Assembly: GCA_947623455.1 (NCBI GenBank)
Contig: OX392527.1
Location: forward strand, 26,218,201-26,282,200
DNA length: 64,000 bases
Direction: 5' to 3'
Source: Mimachlamys varia
Taxonomy: Eukaryota; Mollusca; Bivalvia; Pectinida; Pectinidae
The notes under the pieces are model-generated. The model worked only from the letters and a program-made list of their open reading frames with translations, searched no databases and had not been told where the DNA came from. A program made the position numbers and the translations under genes. Of this stretch, positions 11,065 through 22,477 are shown piece by piece; the stretch's first letter is position 1, and each line of letters starts with the position of its first letter.

Positions 11065-12670
11065 TTGATAGAGTAATAATTCTTGGTTTTGAAATTTCGA
11101 ATAATTTCAATTGGAAACAAAGCGTTGACAAGAATGAAATTGATGACGTCACAATAGCAAATGGTGTTATAACATATCCGCATTCACAATGCATTACAGT
11201 GAAAAGATGCAGAGTAAATATAACATAATAGAACTATTACTAATAGTAATTGAGCCATATCGCGTATTTACAATCATCACGACCCGTATCAATAGCTTTA
11301 AGTAGAGGTGATCCATCCTTCAGCTGCAGTGTGATATTGTCGTAACAATACTGGTGCTATTTATCCTTATTATCTGTCTGGGCTAAGTGTGTTCATTCAG
11401 CGACAGTAACACGGGGATTAATATCGCTTCTCATGTTAGCTTTAAGAATAATGTGTTTGAGAAGAGGCTTAAGACAGGCATCAGTAATGTTCCGTGGAGG
11501 ACTCTCCAGGTATTCGTTGCCTCACATGGGTTTGAAACTAAATGTATATGGTACATTACATTTCTCTCCTATTTCTATATACATTTATTTCTGGATTGAT
11601 TTATCTTTGTTTTGTTTACTTTGATATTGGTGATGAGGGAGGGAGGGGGATGGGGGGTAGGGGTAGAGATCAGAAGACCAGTTATACTCTCCTGTCAATA
11701 TTAAAAAGAACAACTACATCTGTTTTTAATCGAAAATCAAAGATTTAAAACATGTTCACTTTATAGTTCACCAGTATTGATATGCATAGATTGACTTATT
11801 CAATGGGATTGAATTTTCAAACCCAAAAGTTGATGGTCCTCTGTGATACAATAGACTTTTCTGGCCCGTATCTGTTGGATGTGGTTATTCAATCCCATTA
11901 AATGTTAATACTGTTTATACTTATATATAAAAGTGGAATTGTTCGCGGTGTGGAGATTTTCGCCAATTTCGCTAGTATTAAATATACTAAACACCACTCA
12001 AACTCTACAGTGTATGATAGTATGATAGGTACACAGTACAAAACAGCATGAATGACGCGCAAAAATTTCAACACCGCAAACAGTTTGGATACTGACAATG
12101 CGAAACAATCCACACGCGAAAATGTTGGCTTTTATAGTATATGCAGCTCTACATCTTTTCTGGTACTTCATATTTTATTTATCTTCGGCCCAAAACATGT
12201 ACCACATTAAAAGATTAAAGTATTGATTAGGTAATTGAATTAAAATAATGAGAAGATTTAGTAGATATTACCATACTTTATTTAATTCTATCAACTTGTT
12301 TGCATGTATTACAATGTCTATGTTTATGCTTGTACCACTATTCGCTACTGTGTTATGAGATGGCTAAAACAAGCTATGCTTGCCGCCAAATCTATTTCTC
12401 TCTTGACAATAAAATTTATTGAAATTGAAATCGATGTGGCTTCAGTTTTGAAACACTGTCATTTTAACAATAAATGTCATCTACAACAGAGGTTCTTTTC
12501 CCCTGTTAACGTTAAGGTAGAACAAAGGAACCTACTGAGATGTGAAGATGTGGCGTGTATAGTTCCACCAAGCACTTCCTCGTTATAAATAGCTCCGGAT
12601 AACTTCTGGAGCCAACACTTTAATTTCAGGCTTGAGGTTTACACAGACGATAACATAAATGTGTTTTTCA
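11065..12670. other. Intergenic DNA, nothing recognised
   Basis: It contains one TGACGTCA palindrome (11144-11151) and a G-rich purine stretch at 11634-11665. Short open frames (such as 12304-12588) lack recognisable motifs. Confidence 0.35.
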
Positions 12671-12679
12671 TATTTCAAG

Positions 12680-12785
12680 GTTTATGGAAGTGCCAAGTGA
12701 TCCTACATGGTTCTTTGAAGATATCACCAAAGGGCGATGCGTGTGCTTCAGGAACAAAGGGAATTTCCCCGCAACAGGTGGCAGG
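12680..12785 (+). CDS. Orphan internal exon candidate, unknown protein
   Basis: A 106-base block between a fair acceptor (TTTTTCATATTTCAAG, AG at 12678-12679) and a donor (AGG/GTGAGG at 12785/12786) stays open in one frame. It starts after one carried base and encodes 35 residues, FMEVPSDPTWFFEDITKGRC in the first part and VCFRNKGNFPATGGR in the second. The residue mix (W, FF, two C, GNFPATGG) and higher GC than its surroundings look coding, but I do not recognise the family and found no partner exon. The frame also runs on for about 12 codons past the donor to a stop. It could be a pseudo-exon or a transposon fragment. Confidence 0.3.
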
Positions 12786-12789
12786 GTGA

Positions 12790-14384
12790 GGATTTCCGGG
12801 GATTCGGGATCAACATTTACATGAAATGACGAATCATAGATTTCAAAGGTTAAAGCAGATCAAATACATTTTTCCTTTACTTAATAATTCAGATTTTCGA
12901 TTATCTGAGTTATTTTAGGAGTACATATATATCATGTGTTATACTCACCGAGCAATGGTTTGTTTGAAGTATAGAGATTTCATTTGCATTTGTAAATGTG
13001 AAAAGTGGAAATATTACTGCCAACCATGAATTTGCGTTAATTACAAACTATGATAACGTGTTTCGCAGGAGATACATACAAAGTCATATGGTGGTCACAA
13101 GTAACATCAAATTGGAAGCGGTTGTTAAAACATTTTTTCAGAAAAAAATATATATAGTGTTGATGTGACGTCATTATATTCTTGACGTGACGTCATAACG
13201 TAGTTATGAGTAGAAGAATCCCCGTATCAACTCTAAGAAGAAGTGTTATATCACCCCTGTTTGATGTAGGGAAAGATTTATGGATTTTAGCGTGGGCTTT
13301 TCCGAGTACTAAAATTCATCAGTTTTATTCCGAGGGTTGAGATTTCTCTGTCTATATTAAACAGGGATGGTTGATTATTATTTTTCTCTTAGACTTTTTC
13401 TTTCGTAAAATAAACTGTAATGTGAGCTCGGTGCATAGTGCCATCTTCAATGGCAGATGCAATGTTTGACGAAACTGGTGACGTTACTCTGGTTACACTG
13501 AATAAAGTGAAGACGCCATTTTGACGTTTTAGAATATCAGTGCGTGTGAGCTGTCTTGATTTAAGTAGATAAAAGCAGGTTTATTTTTTGCCCGCGCGAA
13601 AATGGGAATGGACCAATGAAGTGTGAGCGAAAAGAGTATATCTAGCACCGGTAATGTGAGTACACATGCCCGGGGTACAATGATACGACATCACCTCAGC
13701 AATACGACAACATTATAATAGAGTCTCTCCCTCCACTCCATCCCCCTATCTTCCGGATTGAGATTTCCTATCTATTCTTCTTAAACAAATATTCAACCGC
13801 ATTACAAGGTACACATTTTAGGTATTCTGTAGCTGTTAGTACACAACTCGAGCACATGCAACCTGTGATTTATTAAAGCAAATCCATCTAGATAAGCTCC
13901 AATGTCACACCTCTAAAGCCTCAACTGATATGTTGTTCACTTCGTTATTTAATTTTCAAGCATGGACTTAAGGTGGGTGAAATTTATGTCGTATTTAGAT
14001 AACGTTCATCTTCATGACAAGGAAGTCCCTACACTTGTGACAATGCCTTATCGGTATGGTTTATCAGGACAGTTGGCTAAAAGAAAGAGATGCGGGCGCA
14101 AGTATCTTTATCTGACACGTGAATCAAATCGGAAACTCGAAATATTTCGAATCAACATATTTATATTTACATATTCAGTAGTACAAGTTCTTGCTCAGCC
14201 ACTCCGTTGTGAATTTTACATCATACACTTTGATGGCGTTTTGAAGCAAGCATGTAATGTGTATTGCCTGTGTCGTTAACACGCTTTCCAATATCTATTG
14301 TGTCTCATATATAATCATACCAGGAAGAAAACGCAAAAAGGGTCCTAATTATGGTGGAAACCAGAATACTCAGAGGGAGGAAAC
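12790..14384. other. Intergenic DNA with two close CRE-like palindromes
   Basis: TGACGTCA occurs at 13166-13173 and 13188-13195, 22 bp apart. The 105-residue frame at 13962-14279 has no recognisable motif and no splice context. No gene is supported. Confidence 0.4.
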
Positions 14385-14560
14385 CGGAATAAAGCAGAAG
14401 ACGTTTACTCTTCCGGAACACCTGGTTTAATTCTCTTGTACTTTTACAGGAGTCTCCATGTAAATTTTCCCATTTTTCCGCTAGTTTAATCGATTTTGAG
14501 TCCGGATTATGGTTTTGTTGACCCTTCGGTATTCTCTATTTTTTCACCAGAATGTACATA
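14385..14560 (+). mobile_element. Retroelement 3' tail, copy 5
   Basis: AAGCAGAAGACGTTTACTCT, TCCGGAACACCTGGT, CTCTTGTACTTTTACAGGAG, TCTCCATGTAAAT, CTAGTTTAATCGATTTTGAG, TCCGGATTATGGTTTTGTTG and CGGTATTCTCTATTTTTT appear in family order. This is the most complete short copy on the plus strand. Confidence 0.65.
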
Positions 14561-16008
14561 CTTAGAAGAAACATGTAATTGAGTTTTCGACCGTGGCTTA
14601 TAACATCATATTGTATCGAATTTCAGAATCAAGTCGAGTATATATTGAATTAGTTGTCAAACATAATCGTACAAAACGGGAGTTACGCCTTCATTCTACC
14701 TCTACCTTCGTGCTAACTGGTATCCACTGTAGTTTTAGGAATCGTTTATCCTGGGTGGTTTCACACGGTAGTTACTAAATCTATATAAGTGTCAGTAAGG
14801 GGCCTCTTTCTTACGTGTGATGAAGCTAACTCGTTCGTTTTATTCCTAAGAGTCATTCATAACGATTGGTCCGCGGCATAGCTTCCACACAGCTTACTGT
14901 TGATCTTAGTCATTCTATCCATGCCAAACACAAGTTACTATATATGTGTTTCATTTGTAAAGTAAATCGACGTTATTGTAGCAACAAAATCGAGATAAAT
15001 CACGAATTTGTTCCAAACATGCTCTCCAGTGTCTTTCAAAATTATCCGGCCTTTTGGTCGGCCTTCTCACGGCTTAGTTTACTAATCTACCACATTCATT
15101 CATTTTGTTTCTGGCCTGGTATTGATTTATTAGTTTACAGTATATGTTAGGAAGCTATGATGAACGTGTTGTTTCTGTCTGAGGTATTAATGATTGTGCA
15201 ATGATTAGACAGGAGGAGCGATATTTATTCCAAAATATTTAATTGGCAGACTATGACTGCATGTATAAAGTCATACCCCGAAAACAGATTCTCTATTGAG
15301 TTTATCAGTAAACAAAAAGAACATTTAGCACATGATAATAGCGAAACACATGTACACTAATTCTTACTAAGCACACCAATTTACTTTGATCTCAACAAAC
15401 ATCATAGTTTTTTTCAGTTCCTTATACAGACTTGTTTTCTTATGGACCATGTGCTACTATGTTTAGTAACCTTCGGTAGTTTTGATCTGTGCAATTGCAA
15501 TGGAAGTAAGATAACTCGTGAAACAATCTCATTTTACCAATCATTGGTAGTTATCTCCCTTTATGCACTCGAGAGTATATTCTAATTACTACGCCTTATT
15601 TTTTTTAAATCATTTCAATTGAAAATTATGTTCAAGTTGTACGTCGTGTCGAAAGGAAAAGGTGATTACTTTTATATTTTGCTTTACCAATTTTCTTAAT
15701 TCTTTATTTTTGGTTACAATACCAACATGTAAACAAATACCGTATATACCTGCACCACTATATTAACACCACTTTTTACCCTTACCGATAATTCGTTGTT
15801 AAAGAGGGTAATTGTTCTTTTCCATTAGAAGAGACCTTTAATTCCTCATCCTTTTAGAATTTAGTAACCTTTTCCAAACAATTGACACATTATTTATTGG
15901 GTTATTTTCTCGTGTTTCATCCAGATGCTAATTTAATTCCTCAATCGGAACAACATGTGAGTAGGACTAGCTTCAAGGTAATCTAGGAAAATCCGGAAAT
16001 TCTGATCA
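14561..16008. other. Intergenic DNA, nothing recognised
   Basis: Only short frames without motifs (for example 14866-15150). No RNA gene or clear repeat is seen. Confidence 0.35.
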
Positions 16009-16009
16009 T

Positions 16010-16411
16010 TTAAAGGCCCAATATACGTAACTTTCGGCAAAACTTGAAGCAAAAATCTAGTCTAATAATTTATTATATTTATAGATTTTATTATATTTAT
16101 AGATTTAGTTAAGATTAACTGATATCAGCAATATTCAAGATGAATTCTTTCGCGGTTACCGGTACAGCAGCATTTGAAACACGCTATTTGTAAACACGCG
16201 TCCATTTCGAACCGTCATCTACCTTCGGTTTGTTGTTGAAGTGGGCCCCACCTGAATTATTTTCAATTCTTTGGATTTTTTTGTCAAATGTTTCTTGTAA
16301 GTAACCGCTCAGGTTTACTTCGTTTAAGACTTATTTATGCATGGTTATCAACTGGATTTTTTTTTCAGAATCACGAAAATTTCCCTGGAGTTACGTATAT
16401 TGGGCCTTTAA
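16010..16411. mobile_element. TTAA-flanked MITE, copy 1
   Basis: TTAA at 16010-16013 and 16408-16411 brackets a 394-bp element. Its ends are perfect inverted repeats that begin AGGCCCAATATACGTAAC and end with the complement. The interior is non-coding and about 90% alike by eye to the copy at 29125-29502. This copy has an extra TTATATTTATAGATTT duplication near 16072-16105 and an extra CTATTTGTAAACACG near 16183. TTAA duplication with short inverted ends is characteristic of piggyBac-mobilised elements, and no transposase is present. Confidence 0.8.
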
Positions 16412-16413
16412 AG

Positions 16414-16889
16414 AAAAAAAATGAAAACTCTAATAATTCAATAGTACATGAAATCAAGGCGAGATAACTCGTGGGACCATTTTAATCGTATAATAATTAC
16501 GATGGTTGTCAGGTTTTTTTAGATAAGTCTTATTAAATTAATCCCGGGCTCGAGTTATCAAGTTATTTAATTATCGGTGTTTCTCACCTTTTTTTAAACC
16601 ATATGACACTTTTACATTTAAAAGGAAAGATTGGATAATATAATGATGATGATGAGAAAGAATCTCTTCTGGTGTGAACAGTAACAGTATTACCGCAAGA
16701 TTATCGCAAATAATGCATCGCAAACGGTTGGAGTACGCTACGTTAATACATGTAGTAGGTATAAGTGTATCACTTACACTTCACAGATATAAAGAAAGTT
16801 GCTAAGTAAAAATCGATTTACATCGGTAATAGTCCCGGCCAATCAGACGTAACTGACCCCGTCTTGAACTAAGAAAGTTAAAAGTCGGT
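16414..16889. other. Intergenic DNA, nothing recognised
   Basis: AT-rich sequence with a short (ATG)n stretch near 16643. No gene or RNA is seen. Confidence 0.35.
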
Positions 16890-17446
16890 ATTTTGATATA
16901 AAAAATCAGAGAATACCAAAGCGTCAACAAAACCATAATCCGAACTCAAAATCGATTAAACTAGAAGCACAATAGGAAGAGGGGAAAGATTTACATGGAG
17001 ACCCTCGTAAAAGCACAAGAGAATAAAACTAGGAGCTTGTAGTCATGACACCGCTCTCATGCTCAAGTATGATTTCTGTGCTCAAGCCAGCTTCCTTGAA
17101 ACTCACTTAAATCATGTCAACGATCAAAAAGTCAATTGTAACTGTTGAAATTAGTATTCTGTTTTCATGGATCCTTATTTTCCTCGAATACTTTGACAAC
17201 ATGGGAGTTTTTAAATAAATTAGATCCAGATTAAGAAATCAATGTTGAGCACAAATTTCATGCTTGAGCAATGAGAACGGTTTTATGAATACGGGCCCAG
17301 GTGTTCCGGAAGATTAAGTGTCTTCTGCTTCATCGACGACACCCGCCATGTAAATCTTGGTCACATCCAAGTAGGCATCAATCCTCAAAATGAGAACCGA
17401 GTCATCATTGTCAATCACAACAAGTAAGCACACTAATAATCAAAAA
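16890..17446 (-). mobile_element. Retroelement 3' tail, copy 6, interrupted by a nested element
   Basis: The two halves, 16890-17036 and 17297-17446, join to give the full family tail: AATCAGAGAATACCAAAGCG through GAGACCCTCGTAAAAGCACA, then GGTGTTCCGGAAGATTAAGT, ATCGACGACACCCGCCATGT, GTCACATCCAAGTAGGCATC and GAACCGAGTCATCATTGTCA. This is the longest tail in the window and defines the family's order. The 260-bp gap holds the nested repeat listed next. Confidence 0.65.
17037..17297. mobile_element. Inverted-repeat element nested in retroelement tail copy 6
   Basis: The left end has CATGCTCAAGTATGATTTCT then GTGCTCAAG. The right end, on the other strand, reads CATTGCTCAAGCATGAAATT then TGTGCTCAA. 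It splits an otherwise contiguous retroelement tail, so it inserted later. No coding sequence. Target duplications are short or unclear (AGG or CAGG). Confidence 0.5.
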
Positions 17447-17628
17447 CGACCATATTCATATCACACAAAGATACAGAATATTTCTCAATGAGATAAAGAT
17501 AATGTATAGCCCATCAACAGTTAGGTTTCAACCACGATTACTAGTATATCGGCCTGTTAGAAGTCCCCTTGAAAAATGTTCATGCATAGAAATGTTCAGA
17601 TATTTCCTAATCAATATATTGACGTTTC

Positions 17629-18000
17629 GTATGGCAAGCCAACTTAACATTTATTCAAGGAGCAATATCGATCCTGTATTTCAGAAAAAATATATCTGAT
17701 ATATCATATAGCATATGAGATATCTTATATATTATATAAGCTATCATATTATTCCTCATTCATTTAAGTGCCTATACAATTCTAGTAGTTGCTCTGGTCA
17801 ATATTTTCGTATATTAGCCCGGAGTCAAGGACTTCTGTATAAGATATCTTATTTAATATATCTCATATAGTATATGAGATATCTCATATAATTTTCAATA
17901 TAAGATATCTTAAATAATTATATAAGATATCTCATATAATTCGATAAAATACAGAATCGACATTGCTCCTTGAATAAGTGTTAAGTTAGCTTGCCATAGT
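17629..18000. repeat. Long fold-back element with palindromic AT-rich core
   Basis: Arms of about 54 bp (17630-17683 and 17944-17998) are near-perfect inverted copies sharing TATGGCAAGC, AACTTAACA, TTATTCAAGGAGCAAT and CTGTATTT. The core contains repeated self-complementary words (AGATATCTTATA, ATATGAGATATCTCATATA), so much of the element can fold on itself. It is a non-autonomous fold-back/MITE type of unknown superfamily. Confidence 0.7.
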
Positions 18001-18001
18001 T

Positions 18002-19035
18002 TAGCTACATTTGCACCAGTAACGTTGTCATGGGTAATAGGGACTTCAAAATTAATGAATAATGTTTTCCCAAAACGTTAAGTAGATGTTTTCTCCAAAC
18101 GGGAACTTCGCCGTCCATTAAAACAACAACATGAGAAAATCTACATCTGTGTGTCATATAACTTGTGACAGGTTTGATGGTTAAGGTATAAGATGTTATG
18201 GAGAGGTCCAATAAAATGTGTTTGTCGGTATTATTTACATTTCATGTCTGTTATCAGCTCATAAAGAGCTGTGTGAACTTCGAACTGGAGTTGAGTCATG
18301 TATGAAAGCTGAAAAATGCATCTGCCGAAACCACACTAAAATCAATCACATGAAATGCATTAAGAATACATAAGTTAATTAACATAGAGGTTCCGTATGA
18401 TTGGTGGGTAGTAATCATGTTTATCTAACTCAAGATAGTTTTGGTTTTTTTTTTCAATTTCCAGAAGCTACGAGGTTTACCGATTTATATAAACGTGGTA
18501 ACCTACCATCAGGAGTTAACGGTCCTCTCTTCTCCTATACTGTTATTTTGTCATGAAAAGATATATGTTTCCCTCAAAAATACACCATGTCAGCTTCTGT
18601 TTGCGGAAACAGTACTAGTTATTGTCTTTAATCATAACGTTACAAAGAAAAGTTACATAACAAAAGCATCGTTACGTGATGTTTTGACCAATGAAATCAC
18701 TTCTTGGATGTTGCCCTCTAGTGGGTAACTGATAATGTTTACTTATGTTTAGTAGGCGTTGCGTTTGTAATGTTGACTAGACGTTGGCGTGGCATGCAAT
18801 TCCAAGATTTAAGGAACGTTTTCATTATGTTTTACGTGATATAATGTGATAAATTGAACTTCTTATATATATGTGTGTGTATTAAAATACCGCAACACGT
18901 ACATATACTCCGAATGAGTTACATCAATGAATATATTTTTCCTTTGATTTTACTTTTACAGTTACAGATTAAATTGCAAACATTATAATACTACTTTTTA
19001 TCAAAAGAGATATCTTTGTTGTTGTAATCACGTGC
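18002..19035. other. Intergenic DNA, nothing recognised
   Basis: No recognisable coding, RNA or repeat feature. The frame at 18441-18728 lacks motifs. Confidence 0.35.
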
Positions 19036-19160
19036 ACAGGGACCTGAGAACTTGTTATAGCTAGTTTTGGACCTAAAATAGGGTGTTTAGCGTAATTTTA
19101 CACATTTGGGGGGTTAAGATCAATTTTCGATAAAAATGCCCCCTCAGTAGTCATAAAAGC
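19036..19160 (+). repeat. Dispersed repeat R3, copy a
   Basis: It contains CTAGTTTTGGACCTAAAATA, GGGTGTTTAGCGTAATTTTA, CACATTTGGGGGGTTAAGAT, CAATTTTCGATAAAAATGCC and CAGTAGTCATAAAAGC. The same string recurs at 19307-19418 (+), partly at 19606-19662 (-) and at 32657-32759 (-). Confidence 0.7.
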
Positions 19161-19230
19161 TGGTCTTTTGCTGTCAATGGATGGCGGTCTTCCTTTAAAT
19201 TTAGCCATCCAATGACAGCAAAAGACCAGC
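19159..19230. repeat. Strong hairpin, 27-bp arms
   Basis: Arms at 19159-19185 (GCTGGTCTTTTGCTGTCA then ATGGATGGC) and 19204-19230 (GCCATCCAATGACAGCAAAA then GACCAGC) pair with a single mismatch around an 18-base loop. The hairpin lies between R3 copies a and b and may be part of the same composite fold-back element. Confidence 0.75.
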
Positions 19231-19306
19231 GCGCGGGGTGGCGTCAACCTAATGAATATGTAACGAAATGGCCTGCAAGGCGCCGAGAATTCTGAGACAC
19301 TGAAAT

Positions 19307-19662
19307 TTTGTTACAGCTAGTTTTGGAACTAAAATAGGGTGTTTAGCGTAATTTTACACATTTGGGGGGTTAAGATCAATTTTCGATAAAAATGCCCCCT
19401 CAGTAGCCATAAAAGCTAAAAGGTGGAAAGCTTTCCAGATCGAAAAATCGGCCCCACCTACCTTTCTTGCATCAAAAATCACATTTCTAGTTGAGGTACG
19501 AAAAAACGCTTGGTACCGTTGGCAAGATGGATAATTTTTATTTTATAAACCTCCTAAATGCAAGTCAAATGTATCCTCCTTCCGCAGAAATAATCTCCAT
19601 TTCCATTAGCTTTTATGACCACTGAGGGGGCATATTTATCGAAAATTGATCTTAACCCCCCC
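19307..19662. repeat. R3 copies b and c in inverted orientation (fold-back)
   Basis: Copy b (19307-19418, plus) and copy c (19606-19662, minus) face each other across about 190 bp. Shared words are GGTTAAGATCAATTTTCGAT, TGCCCCCTCAGT and CATAAAAGCT. Copy c ends in a C run (about 19655-19673). Confidence 0.65.
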
Positions 19663-19679
19663 CCCCCCCCCCCGGGGGG
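19655..19679. repeat. Poly-C/poly-G tract
   Basis: Roughly 19 C followed by 6 G at the end of R3 copy c, apparently an expansion of the element's CCCCCC. The length may be unreliable in the assembly. Confidence 0.75.
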
Positions 19680-20726
19680 TAGCAATATTCTCATAGTAAT
19701 TGAGGCGTAAGTGTGGCACAGTTGGTTGTTATTTGTTTTAATCAAAATTAATATTTTATTCATCGCACTTACAATTTTAGATCACTCGGAAAATGGAAAA
19801 TAATCGTTATTTCTTTCTTCGTACAAAAAAACAAGGAAATGACAACTAGTCGAATCTACCCGACCTTCTCAGGAAAAGTTGTACAGCTTGGGCGATTTTT
19901 ATATCGTCGTTTGCAGAAATATCAAGACCATCTTTACATATCGACATTGACAGGATCCATTCAAAATGTATCTTTTTACCTCCAAAACCGGCAATTTCAC
20001 TTTATCCCCCCCCACCCCCTTATGTAAACAGCATTGCCCCCACCCCACTAAGGTTGGCTTTAACATGGTGGATTATCTAGCTAGTCGCCACGGTTAAGAG
20101 ATTAGCTAGCTGCCACTCGAGTACACGTGTATGCACTAATACACATAGTGGCCCTGGGTCGTGTTACGATCACAATGGGTTATTTAGGTCAATCTCAATA
20201 TTTTACAGGTGTAAACAACTGCAAACGTGTACGATTCTAACCAGAATACATCACTATAAAGTTTTATCGTGGACTTAGATACCATCCAATTCTGTGGTTT
20301 TATGTAAAATTGGTTGAAGTACGTTATTTAGCACTGATATGATCATGAGAATTTATTTTTATCATTTTAGATATCAAAGTTGTTTGACCTAGATTTCGTA
20401 CTTGAAGTGAATGTGACCTGGCTCTGTGTGCAGAGACCGAGTCAGTTGTGTACTTAGCTATTATACTGACTGGTGTCCTCTATATAGACCAAATATAGAA
20501 CGTTTTAGATATACTGGAGCATGATATGTCATTATGAATTTAAACCGTTTTATCACAGACGTGTAATATACGTCTCTGGTTTTATAAAGATAGGATAACC
20601 TGAGGGAAAGCAAGAATAAAGCATTGCCTTTCAATTATACTAGTGTACAAGAACATTACGGCGAAGGCAAAACTCGCGTTTTGTACATTTATTATAATTA
20701 CTATATTTTAAATATTTTGACTTCGT
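19680..20726. other. Intergenic DNA, nothing recognised
   Basis: A short C-rich patch lies at 20007-20045. No gene or RNA is supported. Confidence 0.35.
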
Positions 20727-20727
20727 C

Positions 20728-20877
20728 CACAGTTTCTTGAGTTTATGTCGGTAAATAAAAAAAATATATCTATAAAGAGCTCGAGCCGCCCATTATATAT
20801 AGAATACATTCTGTAAACGGCGGCTCCTTATATATATACAGTTACTTATTTACTGATAGAAACTCAAGCAACTGTGC
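20728..20877. mobile_element. Short inverted-repeat MITE R4, copy 1
   Basis: The ends CACAGTTTCTTGAGTTTATG then TCGGTAAATAA and, inverted, CACAGTTGCTTGAGTTTCTA then TCAGTAAATAA form TIRs of about 31 bp around a core with the AGCCGCC/GGCGGCT palindrome. The same architecture recurs at 21805-21947. Confidence 0.7.
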
Positions 20878-20879
20878 TT

Positions 20880-21804
20880 CATACTAACCTTAACGTCAGG
20901 AAACTTGTCTGGACCACCTTTGTTTGGTCAAAAATGTTGTTTTTGGAGAATGACGTCATTTCTATCGGTTAATATTATACTACCGCATATAAGTAACATG
21001 GAGTCGGCTTGGCTGAAAGCGTCACGCAAAATCATGCATTCGAATAAAGTTTTCAGTCTAAATGTTCCAACAGAAATATTTCAAATTGTGCGTTTATGAG
21101 ATAAACGTAGCCCAAGTTTGCGCTGGCCCCGACACCATATCTGGTTTGCCCACACTAGACATATATAGGTCAAAATGTCTAGGTCTGGTATTGGGGCCAG
21201 AGGAAGCTCGGGCTAAGACAAACGGCACTAACAACCGAGTGTTTAGTAGCCGTTTTAATTTTCCCAACAGTGTGTTTCAATTTCACCCTTCAACCAGTAG
21301 AGGTTCCATCATTTCTAACTATAACGCTGCTAGAGGTTTGTAATCACTATTGGTTACCCAACTAGTAGATAACTTCGTGGACTTATTTCATTGGTTGACC
21401 TTTGACTTAATTGTGACCCTACAAAACAATGTCCTGTACCCACAGTCACCTTCCAATGTTGACATCAGCATTCATTATTTGATTCCCAATCATTATCTCC
21501 GATTGGAAATAGAAATGACGCGTCTAAACGACAAATATGTCATTTTCTGTATAATATAAACTTTATTTATAATTATTTTACAACAAAATACAACTTATAT
21601 TAATCGATATGTAATTTCTATGTGTGTGCGAGAACGATTATGAGAGACAAGGTACCAGTAACATACAAAACCACATTTTATACTAACAAAAGACAAATGA
21701 ACATTTGTCTTTTTGGTGTTAGATACACCAACCATCACTATTGAGGTACATTCAGAATCGAAATAATACAACTAATTTCCTGCATTATATTTTTGGTGGG
21801 TGTG
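20880..21804. other. Intergenic DNA with a hairpin near 21122-21200
   Basis: CTGGCCCCGACACCA near 21123 faces TGGTATTGGGGCCAG near 21186, giving an imperfect hairpin of about 78 bp. The open frames at 20905-21559 overlap this DNA but show no family motif. Confidence 0.4.
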
Positions 21805-21947
21805 GCCACAGTTGCTTGAGTTTCTGTCAGTAAATAATAAATATATATGTGTGAAATGAGCCTCCCATTATTCTGTAATGGGCCGCGGCTTCATATGTAT
21901 AAACATTTTTTATATACTGACAGAAACTCAAGAAACTGAGGTGTGGC
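21805..21947. mobile_element. Short inverted-repeat MITE R4, copy 2
   Basis: GCCACAGTTGCTTGAGTTTC then TGTCAGTA at the left faces TACTGACAGAAACTCAAGAA then ACTGAGGTGTGGC at the right. The core differs from copy 1 in detail but keeps an inverted CCCATTA/TAATGGG. Confidence 0.7.
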
Positions 21948-22207
21948 ATACATTCCATTTCTTTATGAAAATTCCCATTATGCTAGTATCACAGAGCCAA
22001 ATTGCGTTAAGTGTACACACACTGTACCAATGACAAGGTTTCCATATCTAGTCCAGTAGTGTCTTTAAAAATAATTCTGGAGAGTGTCTATAAACATAAC
22101 TTGATACATGAAATAATAGATAAGAGATCTAAATAAAATATGTAGTAACCAGAAAACCGAGTTTATTTCAACATACACGTTTGTCAAAGTCCCAATGACT
22201 TCAAATA

Positions 22208-22231
22208 GCTAATTATATATATATATATAAT
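22208..22231. repeat. AT dinucleotide microsatellite
   Basis: An (AT)n run of about nine units flanked by AATT on both sides, making a short palindrome. Confidence 0.8.
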
Positions 22232-22477
22232 TGGTCTTTCCTCTTCTTTTTAAAACTGTATTTACTTCTACGAGAAAAGCGAAAGTTATATACTGATTTA
22301 CGATTTAACTAACCTATTTATTATATGTATCATGATAGCACGGAATTCGATTATCTATCCAACTTCCGTGATGATACAGTTATTTTTTGATAATAAAACA
22401 ATGACGTAAGTAAGCCCCATGTTTACATGTAACTTTACATTGATTTTTTTTATTAAGGATGCAATTCAGTAAAGTAA

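Noticed and set aside
13962..14279. 105-residue plus-strand ORF
   Set aside because: No recognisable domain, no splice sites of quality, and codon composition like the surrounding AT-rich DNA.
20905..21559. Three adjacent plus-strand ORFs
   Set aside because: They are in different frames without recognisable motifs, and one crosses a hairpin repeat.
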